Positions 1 to 7,360 of a stretch of 35,121 nt of DNA are shown here, piece after piece. Position 1 is the first letter of the stretch, and every line of letters begins with the position of its first letter. Below the pieces are notes generated by a model. The model was not told where the DNA came from, did no database searches, and was given only the letters and a program-made list of their open reading frames with translations. Source of the DNA: Streptomyces sp. NWU339 (GTDB taxonomy: Bacteria > Actinomycetota > Actinomycetes > Streptomycetales > Streptomycetaceae); contig NZ_QFRK01000034.1 in assembly GCF_003143855.1 (NCBI RefSeq), positions 31,139 through 66,259 on the forward strand, given 5' to 3'. Position numbers and translations under genes: made by a program.

Positions 1-340
1 TCGCGCTGCGCCACGAGGTCGCGGTGCTGCGCCGCCGACTCGGCGTCCGGCCGCGCCTCACCTGGCCGGACCGCGCCGCGCTCGCAGCTCTGACCCGGTA
101 CCTACTGGGCAGGCTGCGCCGGTACCGCCTGGTCAGCCCCGGTGCCCTCCTGGCCTGGCACCGACGTCTGCTGCGCTGGAAGTGGGAGCAGAAACCCGCA
201 CGCACCGGCCGACCGCCGATCCCCGAGGAGCTCACCGCCCTGATCCTGCGCCTGGCCAGAGAGGGCCCCGCGCGGGGCTCGACCCGCATCCAGGGCGAGC
301 TGCGCCGTCGGTGGTCCCGGCCCGGCGACAAGTGGCCCTA
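1..340 (+). pseudogene. Integrase-core (rve) transposase, N-terminal fragment
   Basis: The reading frame enters from the window edge with ALRHEVAVLRRR, the usual N-terminal signature of IS3/IS481-type integrase-core transposases. It continues through a helix-turn-helix part with LLAWHRRLLRWKW and the GRPPIPEE linker to a STRIQGELRRRW stretch near position 320. The catalytic DDE core that should follow is missing; from about 340 the sequence becomes unrelated and joins an IS6-type remnant. Its true start lies upstream of the window. The family follows from the seen motifs; the exact IS name cannot be given. It is non-functional as it stands. Confidence 0.8.
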
Positions 341-399
341 CCTTGTTCCTGGGTTCGCCCCAGCCGTTCGTAGGGTTGTGGTGCCCAGGGGGCCGGGTG

Positions 400-875
400 T
401 GGCTGACAAGTGGCTGCACCTGGACTAGGTCTTCATCAAGATCAACGGCCGGTTGCACTACTTGTGGCGGCCGTGGGCCAGGACGGGAACGTGTCGGACA
501 TCCTGGTCCAGCCCCGGCGCGGCGCGAAGGCGGCACTGCGGTTCCTCCGCCGGCTCCTGAAGGATCTGGAGTCCGTGCCGCGGGTGATGGTGACCGACAC
601 GCTCCGCTCCTACGGCGCAGCCCACTGCCAGGTCATGCCCTCCGTGGAGCACCGCTGTCACCAGGGCTTGAACGACCGGACCGAGAACTCTCACCAGCCG
701 ACCCGCCGGCGCGAGCGCGCGATGAAACGCTTCACCTCACCCGGCCACGCGCAGCGGTTCCTGTCCCTGCTCAACGGCGTCTCATCCCGCTTCCGACCCG
801 GACGTCACCGCCCGGCCGAGCCGTCACCCCGACGAGCCGTCAGCACCACCCGACCCGACAACGTGACGGTGCCGC
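400..875 (+). pseudogene. IS6-family transposase remnant with stop and frameshift
   Basis: Read across two frames, this stretch gives the IS6-family DDE core: DKWLHLD then VFIKINGRLHYLW, AVGQDGNVSDILVQPRR, VMVTDTLRSYGAA, and the tail TSPGHAQRFLSLLNGVSSRF. The expected Glu codon after DKWLHLD is TAG (about 426-428). One further frame change falls near 465-475, so no intact protein is made. The N-terminal third is missing and replaced by another transposase fragment. The end, around 856-870 (GACAACGTGACGGTG), resembles the IS6-like right end at 19732-19747. The same family also leaves remnants near 19.5 kb and probably at 21.1 and 31.9 kb. Confidence 0.8.
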
Positions 876-1346
876 TCACCGAGCGGGGAAGGCGAGCCGC
901 AGAACGATCTCGCCGTCGTCGATCTCCCCGGTGGGCTCGAACCCGAACTTCCGGTAGAAGGGCCACGGTTCACCGCCGCCGGGCTCGTAACTGGTCAGCA
1001 ACTCGGTGGCGCCGTCCGCGCGAACCAGGGCGGCGATCTGCGTGAGCGCCTCTCGGCCGATCCCTCGCTTCTGGTACCGCTTGTCGACGAGGAGGCGCCA
1101 GAGGAAGTGCCGCCCCTTGAAAGGCCCAGCCGGCGGTTTCCACGACAGCATCACGAAGCCGACCGGCTCGTCGCCACGGTACACGGCGCGGTACCAGGGA
1201 TTGGCCTCCGGCGTCCTTGCCGCCTCCTTGAGCGACTTGGACACGGAGGCGACGAACCGCTTCTGGTCACGCCGGACGCGGAGAGCACGAACGGCATCCC
1301 GGTTGTCGTCAGTGATCTCCCGCAGGTGCACGCCTGGGGGCCTCAT
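876..1346 (-). CDS. GNAT-family N-acetyltransferase
   Basis: This 156-residue protein is a GCN5-related acetyltransferase, which moves acetyl from acetyl-CoA to an amine. The acetyl-CoA loop is seen as KRYQKRGIG, followed by the helix REALTQIAALVRADGA and the C-terminal FYRKFGFEPTGEIDDGE. The order and spacing resemble the spermidine/diamine acetyltransferase-like subgroup, but the substrate is not proven. The start was set at 1346 because a GGAAGGGG ribosome site lies just upstream and the GNAT fold begins at once (HLREITDDN); a longer frame to 1478 adds an unlikely Arg/Gly-rich leader. It sits between an IS6 remnant and a degraded stretch and has no operon partner. Confidence 0.88.
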   Translation of the reverse strand: MRPPGVHLREITDDNRDAVRALRVRRDQKRFVASVSKSLKEAARTPEANPWYRAVYRGDEPVGFVMLSWKPPAGPFKGRHFLWRLLVDKRYQKRGIGREALTQIAALVRADGATELLTSYEPGGGEPWPFYRKFGFEPTGEIDDGEIVLRLAFPAR

Positions 1347-1959
1347 GCCGCACCCCTTCCTGCATCCGGCGGCTGCGCCGTCCGGAGCGACGTGAAACAC
1401 CGCCACCGGGCGGCATCCCCCTGTGCGCATGCGTTGCCACGGACGCCAGGCTGGACCTCTTCGCAGCCTATCCGGCACAGGCGATCTGGAGCGGAACCGG
1501 CACGCCGGACTGTGACCGCCTCCGACTGAAACGGTCAGTCAACCAGTCCGAGGGCTTCGCCACGCAGATCGCCGGCGCGCTCGCGCAGCTGACGGACGCG
1601 GCGGCGGAGCGGCCGGGACCGCCGCAGCGGTCCTCCTCATGCCCCGATGGCAGTGGCCGGGGCCGACGAACTTGAGGCAGTGAGGTTTTTCCAACCGGCC
1701 TCATGCCGACGCGTGGTGGAGGACGAGAACGGCCTGGACGATTACGGAGACGTGGTCGGTGACGAGGCGAAGCCTCCGCAGGAGGCGCCGGCCTCCTGAT
1801 CCGCCTCGGCAGCCCGGCTTTGGGGAGTCGAATTCTGCGATTCTCTCCGCTTCAGCGCGGGAACGGTGCTGACACACGCTCCAACGGACGCCGGATCAGG
1901 TTCTCTTCCGGGCGGAGCCCCTGTGCCGGCGACCGGACCGCGTCGGCGCGCAGCGTGTC
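1347..1959 (+). other. Gap with a probable degraded ORF (about 1447-1799)
   Basis: No intact gene is seen. Two protein-like stretches in successive frames suggest a broken gene. The first, about 1447-1672, contains LDLFAAYPAQAIWSGTGTP and SVNQSEGFATQIAGALAQL. The second, ending at the TGA at 1797-1799, contains DELEAVRFFQPASCRRVV and DENGLDDYGDVVGDEAK. I do not recognise the family. The composition reads like real protein, with an acidic tail and few Arg/Pro runs, unlike the antisense frames. The rest holds only GC-rich sequence with short hairpins. Confidence 0.35.
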
Positions 1960-2859
1960 TCACCGGCCCCTGGTCGCGGTGGCGAGCAAGGAGGCGGCAG
2001 GGCCGACGAGCTTGCGCCCCGCCGGCCACACCGCGCGCAGCATCCGGCGCAGGTCCAGCCCGGCCACCGCCACCTCGATCAGTCTGCCCTCGGCGAGGTC
2101 CGCGGCCACGGCGAGCTCGCTCATCACGGCGGGACCGGTACCGGCGATCACCGCACCCCGGACCGCGGCCGCCGACCCGAGTTCGACCAACGGCATGACC
2201 TCGCCCGCCCCGGCGCGACGAAGCGCGCGTTCCAGGGTCTCCCTGGTGCCCGACCCCCGTTCCCTGACCACCAACGGCACGGTCACCAGCTCCGCCGTGC
2301 TCAGTGAACGCCGTATGCGCGCCCACGGATGAGCCGGGGCGACCACGACCAGCAGCCGGTCCGCCGCAACCCTGCGGGTGGACAACCCGGCGGGCGCGGT
2401 CGGCGACTCGACGAACCCGACATCGATCGCTCCGTCACGCACCAGCTCTCCCACCCGCTCCGAGTTGGTCACCTGCAGGCCGACGTAGAGCTCCGGCTCG
2501 GACCGGCGCAGTTCGCCGATCCACATCGGCACCAGGTGCTCGGCGATGGTCATGCTCGCGCCCACCCGCAGTTTGGCGTCGCGCTCGCTGCGCAGGGCCT
2601 CGGCCCCGGTCAGCAAGCCGTCCAGCTCCTCGAGCACCCGCTGCGCCCACCCCCACACCACCCGGCCCGCCGGGGTGAGTGCGGAACCACGCCGGGTCCG
2701 GTCGACAAGGGTGAGGCCGAGCCGCCGTTCCAACGTGGACAGACGCTTGCTCGCCGAGGGTTGGGCTATTCCCAGCTCGGCCGCCGCCTTGCCCAGACTG
2801 CCCCGCTCACCGATCAGCACGAGCAGCCGCAGGGACTCCAGATCGGGTACCGCACTCAT
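1960..2859 (-). CDS. LysR-family transcriptional regulator
   Basis: This is a LysR-type regulator of about 299 residues. The N-terminal winged helix-turn-helix is clear: LGKAAAELGIAQPSASKRL followed by LERRLGLTLVDRTRRG and LTPAGRVV. The remainder is the two-lobed effector-binding domain, containing LRVGASMTIAEHLVP, GAIDVGFVESP and LVVVAPAHPWA. The start is taken at 2859 (MSAVPDLESLRLL); ATG at 2880 is possible, but it lies inside the palindrome and adds only seven residues. It is transcribed away from the YeiH-type transporter, an arrangement common for YeiE/YeiH-like pairs, so it probably controls that gene and itself. Its effector is unknown. Confidence 0.92.
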   Translation of the reverse strand: MSAVPDLESLRLLVLIGERGSLGKAAAELGIAQPSASKRLSTLERRLGLTLVDRTRRGSALTPAGRVVWGWAQRVLEELDGLLTGAEALRSERDAKLRVGASMTIAEHLVPMWIGELRRSEPELYVGLQVTNSERVGELVRDGAIDVGFVESPTAPAGLSTRRVAADRLLVVVAPAHPWARIRRSLSTAELVTVPLVVRERGSGTRETLERALRRAGAGEVMPLVELGSAAAVRGAVIAGTGPAVMSELAVAADLAEGRLIEVAVAGLDLRRMLRAVWPAGRKLVGPAASLLATATRGR

Positions 2860-2867
2860 AGCCACAG

Positions 2868-2883
2868 GGTATGACGTCATGCC
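2868..2883. promoter_or_regulatory. Palindrome between lysR and the transporter, likely operator
   Basis: ATGACGTCAT at 2871-2880 is a perfect 10-bp palindrome. It extends to a 16-bp inverted repeat, with GG at 2868-2869 and CC at 2882-2883, broken by one mismatch. It lies just upstream of the LysR start and about 50 bp upstream of the transporter start, where a LysR-type regulator would bind. Its role as an operator is inferred from position and symmetry. Confidence 0.5.
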
Positions 2884-2930
2884 GAGTGCGCGGCTACCGC
2901 CGATCCGGAGCATCGCCGACGGTGGGGATC

Positions 2931-3947
2931 ATGATGAACCCCGGCGGGACGACCGCGACCTCACCGGCATCTGCCGCCCACCCACTGCTACCCGGGCTGA
3001 CCTGCGCTGTCGCGGGTACCGGCGCGGCATACGCGGTCACCTTGCTCCTGCCCGGGCTCAGTGCGCTGACCGCGGCTGTCGTACTCGGCGCCGGCGTCGG
3101 AAACCTCCCGGTGCTGCCCGCCGCGATGCGTCCCGGCCTGCAGTGGGCCACCCGCGGGCTGCTGCGCGCAGGCGTGGTGCTGCTCGGCCTGCAACTGGCC
3201 GTCGATCACGTGCTCGACCTGGGCACAGGAACCGTGCTCGCGGTCGCGCTCACCGTGGCGATCAGCTTCCTCGGCACGCTCGGCCTCGGCAGGCTGCTCG
3301 GTGTGTCGCGCGGCCTCGCGGTGTTGGTGGCCACCGGGTTCTCCATATGCGGGGCCTCGGCGATCGCGGCGATGGAGAGCGTGGTGCGCCGTGAGGACGA
3401 AGACGTCGCCACGGCGATCGCACTCGTGACCGTGTACGGCGGACTGGCGATCGTGGCCGTGCCGCTGTGCGGGCCGCTCCTCGGACTGACCGGCGTGGAA
3501 CAGGGCGCGTGGGCGGGGCTGTCCGTCCACGAGGTCGCCCAGGTCGTCGCGGCCGCATCGCCGGCAGGAGCCGTGGCGGTGGCCACCGCCACGATGGTGA
3601 AGCTCAGCCGGGTGGTGCTGCTCGCGCCCATGGTGGCCGGGGTGAGCCTGGCGGAACGGCGCAACGCGTCACCCCGGCGGGACCGGCGCCCGCCCCTGGT
3701 GCCGCTGTTCGTGCTCGGCTTCCTGGCCATGGTCGCGGTGCGTACGCTGGGCGTGCTGCCCGAACCGGTGCTCGACGCATCGCGGACCGTCACCACGCTG
3801 CTGCTGGCGGGCGCACTGTTCGGACTGGGGTGCTCGGTTCGGATCGGCGCCCTGCTGCGCACCGGACCCCGGGCGCTGCTGCTCGGCCTGCTGTCCACCC
3901 TGCTCGTGGGACTCACCGCATTCGCGATGCTGCGACTGCTCGGTTAG
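2931..3947 (+). CDS. yeiH: YeiH/UPF0324-family putative sulfate exporter
   Basis: This is a hydrophobic 338-residue membrane protein with about ten predicted transmembrane segments. It carries family-typical stretches: GVVLLGLQL, the conserved GFSICGASAIAA and VHEVAQVVAAA. These mark the UPF0324 (YeiH, conserved hypothetical 698) family, annotated as putative sulfate or small-anion exporters; the real substrate is uncertain. The start is set at the ATG-ATG at 2931-2936, with GGTGGGG upstream; the longer frame from 2871 would run through the intergenic palindrome. It is divergent from a LysR gene that is probably its regulator and seems to be a single-gene unit. Confidence 0.88.
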   Translation: MMNPGGTTATSPASAAHPLLPGLTCAVAGTGAAYAVTLLLPGLSALTAAVVLGAGVGNLPVLPAAMRPGLQWATRGLLRAGVVLLGLQLAVDHVLDLGTGTVLAVALTVAISFLGTLGLGRLLGVSRGLAVLVATGFSICGASAIAAMESVVRREDEDVATAIALVTVYGGLAIVAVPLCGPLLGLTGVEQGAWAGLSVHEVAQVVAAASPAGAVAVATATMVKLSRVVLLAPMVAGVSLAERRNASPRRDRRPPLVPLFVLGFLAMVAVRTLGVLPEPVLDASRTVTTLLLAGALFGLGCSVRIGALLRTGPRALLLGLLSTLLVGLTAFAMLRLLG

Positions 3948-4084
3948 AAACCCATGCCGGTCGGCTATGACAGCAGAGCCGGAAGACCCGTGAGCCACCT
4001 CCGCTCCGGCCTCGACGGGCATCCGGGAAGGCCGGTGCCGAGCAGATGCGACATTCGCGGCTCATATGCACACATGAGCCCGGA

Positions 4085-4251
4085 TAAGACGCGTGGTGTG
4101 GACCTGGCTGGTGCTGCGGCCGGCCGGCTCCCCCTGGATCAGCGTGTGCGGGCGGGTGCCGCGCGGCTGGTACGTCATCGACCTGGACGCCACGATCGTG
4201 GCCTGCTCCAGGCGCAAGGAGAAGGCGACCGGCACGTTCAAGGGCACTTAG
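4085..4251 (+). pseudogene. Older IS1380-family transposase remnant, first half
   Basis: The frame gives RGWYVIDLDATIVACSRRKE and then KATGTFKGT followed by TAG. This is the first catalytic Asp region of IS1380-family transposases (IDLDAT...EK...TFK). The N-terminus is missing, and the reading frame is already stopped at the point where a younger IS1380 element has inserted. The remnant resumes at 5930 after the insert. Between the transporter stop (3947) and this fragment I see no gene, only a short imperfect inverted repeat at 4061-4078 (CTCATATG/CACATGAG). Confidence 0.75.
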
Positions 4252-4264
4252 CCTCGATCCACCG
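4252..4264 (+). repeat. Left terminal inverted repeat of the IS1380 element
   Basis: CCTCGATCCACCG is the exact reverse complement of 5917-5929. The preceding CTTAG (4247-4251) is one copy of the target-site duplication. This end is downstream of the transposase stop. Confidence 0.92.
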
Positions 4265-4409
4265 ACGTGCTCTGAAGGTGATCTCTTGATCGTTTTGTGA
4301 GCTGGTTTCGGTCGGTGATCGTGGATGGGCAGGTTGTTTCTGCTGGTCTGCCCAGCTTTTCCACGGTGCGGTTCCGGTCGAGCCCTGGCGGGCGGGGTGG
4401 GCAGGGGGA

Positions 4410-5807
4410 TCAGGCCAGTGCGGGTGGGTCGTGGACGGTGTCGAAGAGGTGTGTCCAGGCTTGCTCCCAGGGCCAGTTGCAGGGCAGGTGCAGGGTGATG
4501 CGTCGTGCGGATCGCGCGATCCGGGCCGGGACCTGGACCAGGTGGGCCCGGAGGGTGGCCGTGGTGGCCTTGGCGTGGAACGCGGAGGCCAGGGAACCTG
4601 CGGCCCGCAGCAGGTTGTAGGCCATCGCCCACAGGGTCAGCCAGGCCGCGTTGGCGTGGAAGTGCCCGGACGGCAGATGGGCCAGGGCCCCGGCCTTGCT
4701 GTCCGCGATGACCTGCTCGACCACGGCGTGATGGCGGTGTTCCCGCTCGGCCTGCAGGGTTGCGGCGGGCTGGTCGGTGAAGAAGGGGTGGTAGCGCCAG
4801 ACGGGAAACAGCTCGCCCTGCTCGCCCACGACGGCGGGTTTGGCCAGGTCACGGACCCGGCGCACGATCAGCCGGGCGGTGACCCGATCTGCTTTCTTCC
4901 GGCTGGCGAACGCGGTGTATTCGGGTATCTCGGCGACTTCGGCGTCCGAGATGAGTTCACCGGTCTCGGGGTCGGGGACCGCGGTCGGGTAACTGATCTG
5001 CTGCCAGGCGTCGTTGGGGATGCCGAGGACGGCCCGCTTGATGGAGGGGTTCATCCCGGTGGTGATCGAGAAGTGGGCGCCGGCCCGGTGGCAGGCGGCG
5101 ATTACCCCGGCGTTGTAGAACTGAGAGTCGGCCCGCAGGATGCGCAGGCCAGTGCAGCCGGCCTCGACGGCGGTGGCCAGGGCCTCGCTCACGAATTTCG
5201 GGGCGCCCCGGGAGTCTGCTGCTTTGCCGCGTCGCATCCGCACCGTGGCGATCACCGGCCGTGCGTGCGGGGTGCAGACCGTGGCGAGGAGGGGGTGCAG
5301 GGTGCGGATGCCCTTGAACCGGCCGTACTCGGCGCCCTGCTTGGTCCGGCCGTAGACGCGTTTGTGGGTGGAGTCGACATCGATGAACGCCTTCTCTCCA
5401 GAGCCGGGCAGCAGTGGAGTGCGCGCGGCCAGCGCGGCCAGGAATCTGCGGTGCACAGCATGGAGTTGGAGGGCATGACCGTGGGTGAACGCGCGAAGGA
5501 AGATGCCGAGCGTGGACGGGGCGCGAATACCGCCGAACAGCGTCGGCATCGCCCCGTGCCGCAGCACGCGGAGGTCGTCGATGCTGTCCGCGCCCGCCGC
5601 CATGCCGGCCACGATGCTGCTGACCTTGGAGTCCGCCGCAGCCCCCGCGCCGTTCGTCGTCCCGGTCAGCTTCACCTTCTGCGTCACCAGGTCCGACAGC
5701 CCACACCGTTCGGCCAGCCGCATCACCGGAACCAGCCCGGCATGCGCAACCAGGTTCGGGTCATCGAACACAGCGGACACCGCACGTGGCGGCGTGGAAG
5801 AATGCAT
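4410..5807 (-). CDS. IS1380-family transposase
   Basis: This intact 465-residue DDE transposase matches the family length. It begins with the typical VFDDPNLVAHAGLVPVMRLAE leader region. Family motifs are seen: SDLVTQKVKL, DSIDDLRVLRHGAM, the first catalytic Asp in FIDVDSTHKRVYGRTKQG, the second in LRILRADSQFYN, and the C-terminal EREHRHHAVVEQVIADSK followed by AWLTLWAMAYNLLRAAG. A GGAGG ribosome site lies about 12 nt upstream of the start. It catalyses cut-and-paste movement of its own element. No frameshift or stop is seen, so it may still be active. The long plus-strand ORFs over this region are antisense shadows. Confidence 0.95.
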   Translation of the reverse strand: MHSSTPPRAVSAVFDDPNLVAHAGLVPVMRLAERCGLSDLVTQKVKLTGTTNGAGAAADSKVSSIVAGMAAGADSIDDLRVLRHGAMPTLFGGIRAPSTLGIFLRAFTHGHALQLHAVHRRFLAALAARTPLLPGSGEKAFIDVDSTHKRVYGRTKQGAEYGRFKGIRTLHPLLATVCTPHARPVIATVRMRRGKAADSRGAPKFVSEALATAVEAGCTGLRILRADSQFYNAGVIAACHRAGAHFSITTGMNPSIKRAVLGIPNDAWQQISYPTAVPDPETGELISDAEVAEIPEYTAFASRKKADRVTARLIVRRVRDLAKPAVVGEQGELFPVWRYHPFFTDQPAATLQAEREHRHHAVVEQVIADSKAGALAHLPSGHFHANAAWLTLWAMAYNLLRAAGSLASAFHAKATTATLRAHLVQVPARIARSARRITLHLPCNWPWEQAWTHLFDTVHDPPALA

Positions 5808-5916
5808 CCCGGAGATGCACCTCCGAACTGGTTGAGTAGAAGCCTAGAGAACTCCTATTTTCCCAGGTCAGAGTGCATCTCCACTTTCATGTCCAGGCAC
5901 TGGACGAACCATCACC

Positions 5917-5929
5917 CGGTGGATCGAGG
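5917..5929 (-). repeat. Right terminal inverted repeat of the IS1380 element
   Basis: CGGTGGATCGAGG mirrors 4252-4264 exactly. It is followed by CTTAG (5930-5934), the second copy of the target duplication. This end is on the promoter side of the transposase. Confidence 0.92.
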
Positions 5930-6150
5930 CTTAGGGTCACGACCCCTTGGTCGGGGGCGTGGGTGGCCGACACCCGCGAGTGCGTCGTGATGCTGCTGGG
6001 GGCGGGCAACGCCGCGGCGAACGACGTCGGCGACCGCAAGACGGTCCTGGCCCGCGCCCTGGGGCAGCTGCCGCTGCCGCCGTGGTCGAAACTGCTGATC
6101 AGGGTCGACGACGCGGTCTTCAGCCACGCCCTCCGAGATGGGCGGGGTCG
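5930..6150 (+). pseudogene. Older IS1380-family transposase remnant, second part
   Basis: The frame gives GAWVADTRECVVMLLGAGNA, then ANDVGDRKTVLARALGQLP and LLIRVDDAVFSHAL. This is the middle of an IS1380-family transposase (ADTxE..VMLLRxGNA..N and the second catalytic LIRVDxAxFSH). It continues the fragment at 4085-4251 once the 1678-bp insert and one CTTAG copy are removed. Even then the joined frame has a TAG and a frame change, so this copy was dead before the younger element landed. Its 3' part is replaced by an IS110 remnant. Confidence 0.75.
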
Positions 6151-6480
6151 ACCGGCATCAGGTTCAACTGCGGCTGCAGCGTGCAGTAGACGTGGCGCCA
6201 GTAGCCCGAGGTGGCCTCGAGGACCACCACCCCGACCCGACGCTCGAGCAGCCAGGCCGGCAGGCGCCGGATCTCGGCCGGAACTGCCGCCGGCCACCGC
6301 CCGCCACCGCCCGCTGCCCGACCCACTGACCGGCGGGTGAACGCCGGTCGTCAACGGTTGCGCCGGGCGGGCGGCACGGCGCTCTCGGGTGATCGGCGTG
6401 GACACCGTGCCGATGCCGTCGCATGGTCACCTCGACCAGGCCCCCCGGGCGCAGAAGAACGAAGCTGCGCCGAACAGGCC
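6129..6480 (-). pseudogene. IS110-family transposase, N-terminal remnant
   Basis: On the minus strand the frame contains WLLERRVGVVVLEATSGYWR, then HVYCTLQPQLNLMPVDPAHL. This is the RuvC-like N-terminal part of IS110-family transposases (VxMEATGxYW...PVxxxL...NPxxV). Weak N-terminal similarity may extend to about 6480 in other frames. The rest of the transposase, including the C-terminal domain, is absent. It abuts the urease promoter region. Confidence 0.65.
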
Positions 6481-6539
6481 GGTCCCCGAGCGCGCCTGTC
6501 TCCCGATGCCTGACCTCGTTAGTAAATCGCTCCAAGTTC

Positions 6540-6578
6540 GATCATTTTTGGGATGATTTTGACGAGGAGTCGCTCATA
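6540..6578 (+). promoter_or_regulatory. ureA leader: AT-rich hairpin, strong RBS and AUA at the start position
   Basis: This short AT-rich island contains ATCAT...ATGAT arms able to pair (6541-6557). It is followed by GACGAGGAG (6561-6569), a strong ribosome-binding site. Exactly six bases later the codon that should start UreA is ATA (6576-6578), followed by CTG CTG ACC CTG. Homologous UreA proteins typically begin M-x-L-T, so ATA sits at the place of ATG. No in-frame ATG or GTG lies between here and the IS110 debris. Confidence 0.6.
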
Positions 6579-6878
6579 CTGCTGACCCTGTACGAGCGCG
6601 AGCGCCTGATGATTTACACCGCGTCGAAACTCGCGGAGGAGCGCAAGGCCCGCGGGCTTCGCCTGAATCTGCCGGAGGCCACCGCTGTGATCACCTCATA
6701 CCTTCTGGAAGGGGCGCGCGACGGTCGGTCGGTGGAGGATCTGATGGAGCGCGGACGTGGCCTCCTCCGCCGCGAGGAGGTCATGGACGGCGTGCCGGAC
6801 ATGCTCAGCCAAGTGCAGGTCGAGGCGACGTTCCCGGACGGTACGAAACTGATCACTGTGACGGGGCCGATCTCGTGA
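6576..6878 (+). CDS. ureA: Urease gamma subunit, start codon apparently ATA (or CTG 6579)
   Basis: UreA is the gamma structural subunit of nickel urease, which hydrolyses urea to ammonia and carbamate. The 100-residue protein is full length: YERERLMIYTASKLAEERKA, GLRLNLPEATAVI, LMERGRGLLRREEVMDGVP and VQVEATFPDGTKLITV are all family blocks. The start is inferred from the strong GAGGAG site six bases ahead of ATA at 6576. AUA is a very weak initiator, so either CTG at 6579 is used or expression is greatly reduced by an ATG-to-ATA change. The stop overlaps the ureB start (GTGA, 6875-6878), so loss of UreA translation could also lower UreB. Confidence 0.85.
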   Translation: MLLTLYERERLMIYTASKLAEERKARGLRLNLPEATAVITSYLLEGARDGRSVEDLMERGRGLLRREEVMDGVPDMLSQVQVEATFPDGTKLITVTGPIS

Positions 6879-7360
6879 ACCGCAGCGAACACCCCAGCGA
6901 CGACCCGGGCGGACCGACGAGACGCGGCTCGGTGCAGCACCCCTCGAGCGGCGCCTCCGGCTCCAACCCTCCCCGTCGGCCCGGCACCGGCTCGCGGCAG
7001 GCCGAGCGCCGGCACTATGTGGGCGACCAGCCGGACATCGACGAGCCGATGATCCCCGGCGAGGTGCTGTACGTCGACGAACCGGTGCGGATCAACACCG
7101 GGAAGCCGGTCACCACGCTCCGCGTGGCCAATACCGCTGACCGCCCCGTGCAGGTCGGTTCGCACTTCCACTTCGCCGAGGCCAACGCCGCTCTGGAGTT
7201 CGACCGGGAAGCGGCCTGGGGCCGGCGGCTGAACATCATGTCCGGCGGCTCGGTGCGATTCGAACCGGGAGCCGTGGAAGAGGTCGAACTGATTCCCATC
7301 GGCGGCCGCCGCATCGTGCGCGGCCTCAGGGGCTTGTGCGGGGGTGCGCTGGATGGCTGA
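6875..7360 (+). CDS. ureB: Urease beta subunit with N-terminal extension
   Basis: UreB is the beta structural subunit of urease. The 161-residue protein begins at a GTG overlapping the ureA stop by four bases, so it is probably translationally coupled. The first ~55 residues are a disordered Ser/Pro/Gly/Arg-rich extension. The core follows: MIPGEVLYVDEPVRIN, VTTLRVANTADRPVQVGSHF, HFAEANAALEFDREAAWGRR and GSVRFEPGAVEEVELIPIGG. Usual UreB proteins are near 100 residues, so the extension is notable, though longer actinobacterial forms are known. Its end overlaps the ureC start by eight bases (7353-7360). Confidence 0.93.
   Translation: MNRSEHPSDDPGGPTRRGSVQHPSSGASGSNPPRRPGTGSRQAERRHYVGDQPDIDEPMIPGEVLYVDEPVRINTGKPVTTLRVANTADRPVQVGSHFHFAEANAALEFDREAAWGRRLNIMSGGSVRFEPGAVEEVELIPIGGRRIVRGLRGLCGGALDG

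Larger units (their letters stand above)
4252..5929 (-). mobile_element. Complete IS1380-family insertion sequence, 1678 bp
   Basis: The element is bounded by 13-bp perfect terminal inverted repeats, CCTCGATCCACCG at 4252-4264 and its complement at 5917-5929. It is flanked by a 5-bp direct repeat CTTAG (4247-4251 and 5930-5934), which is the target-site duplication. It contains one intact transposase gene on the minus strand (4410-5807). Length, one long ORF and 4-5-bp duplications fit the IS1380 family. It is inserted into an older IS1380-family transposase remnant whose two halves lie at 4085-4251 and 5930-6150. Intact ends and ORF suggest a fairly recent, possibly active copy. Confidence 0.92.

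Noticed and set aside
1742..2326. Minus-strand 194-residue ORF overlapping the end of lysR
   Set aside because: It is a shadow frame of the LysR effector domain rich in Gly/Arg.
4431..5990. A 519-residue plus-strand ORF across the IS1380 element
   Set aside because: It is antisense to the intact transposase, crosses the IS end, and has no recognisable domain.
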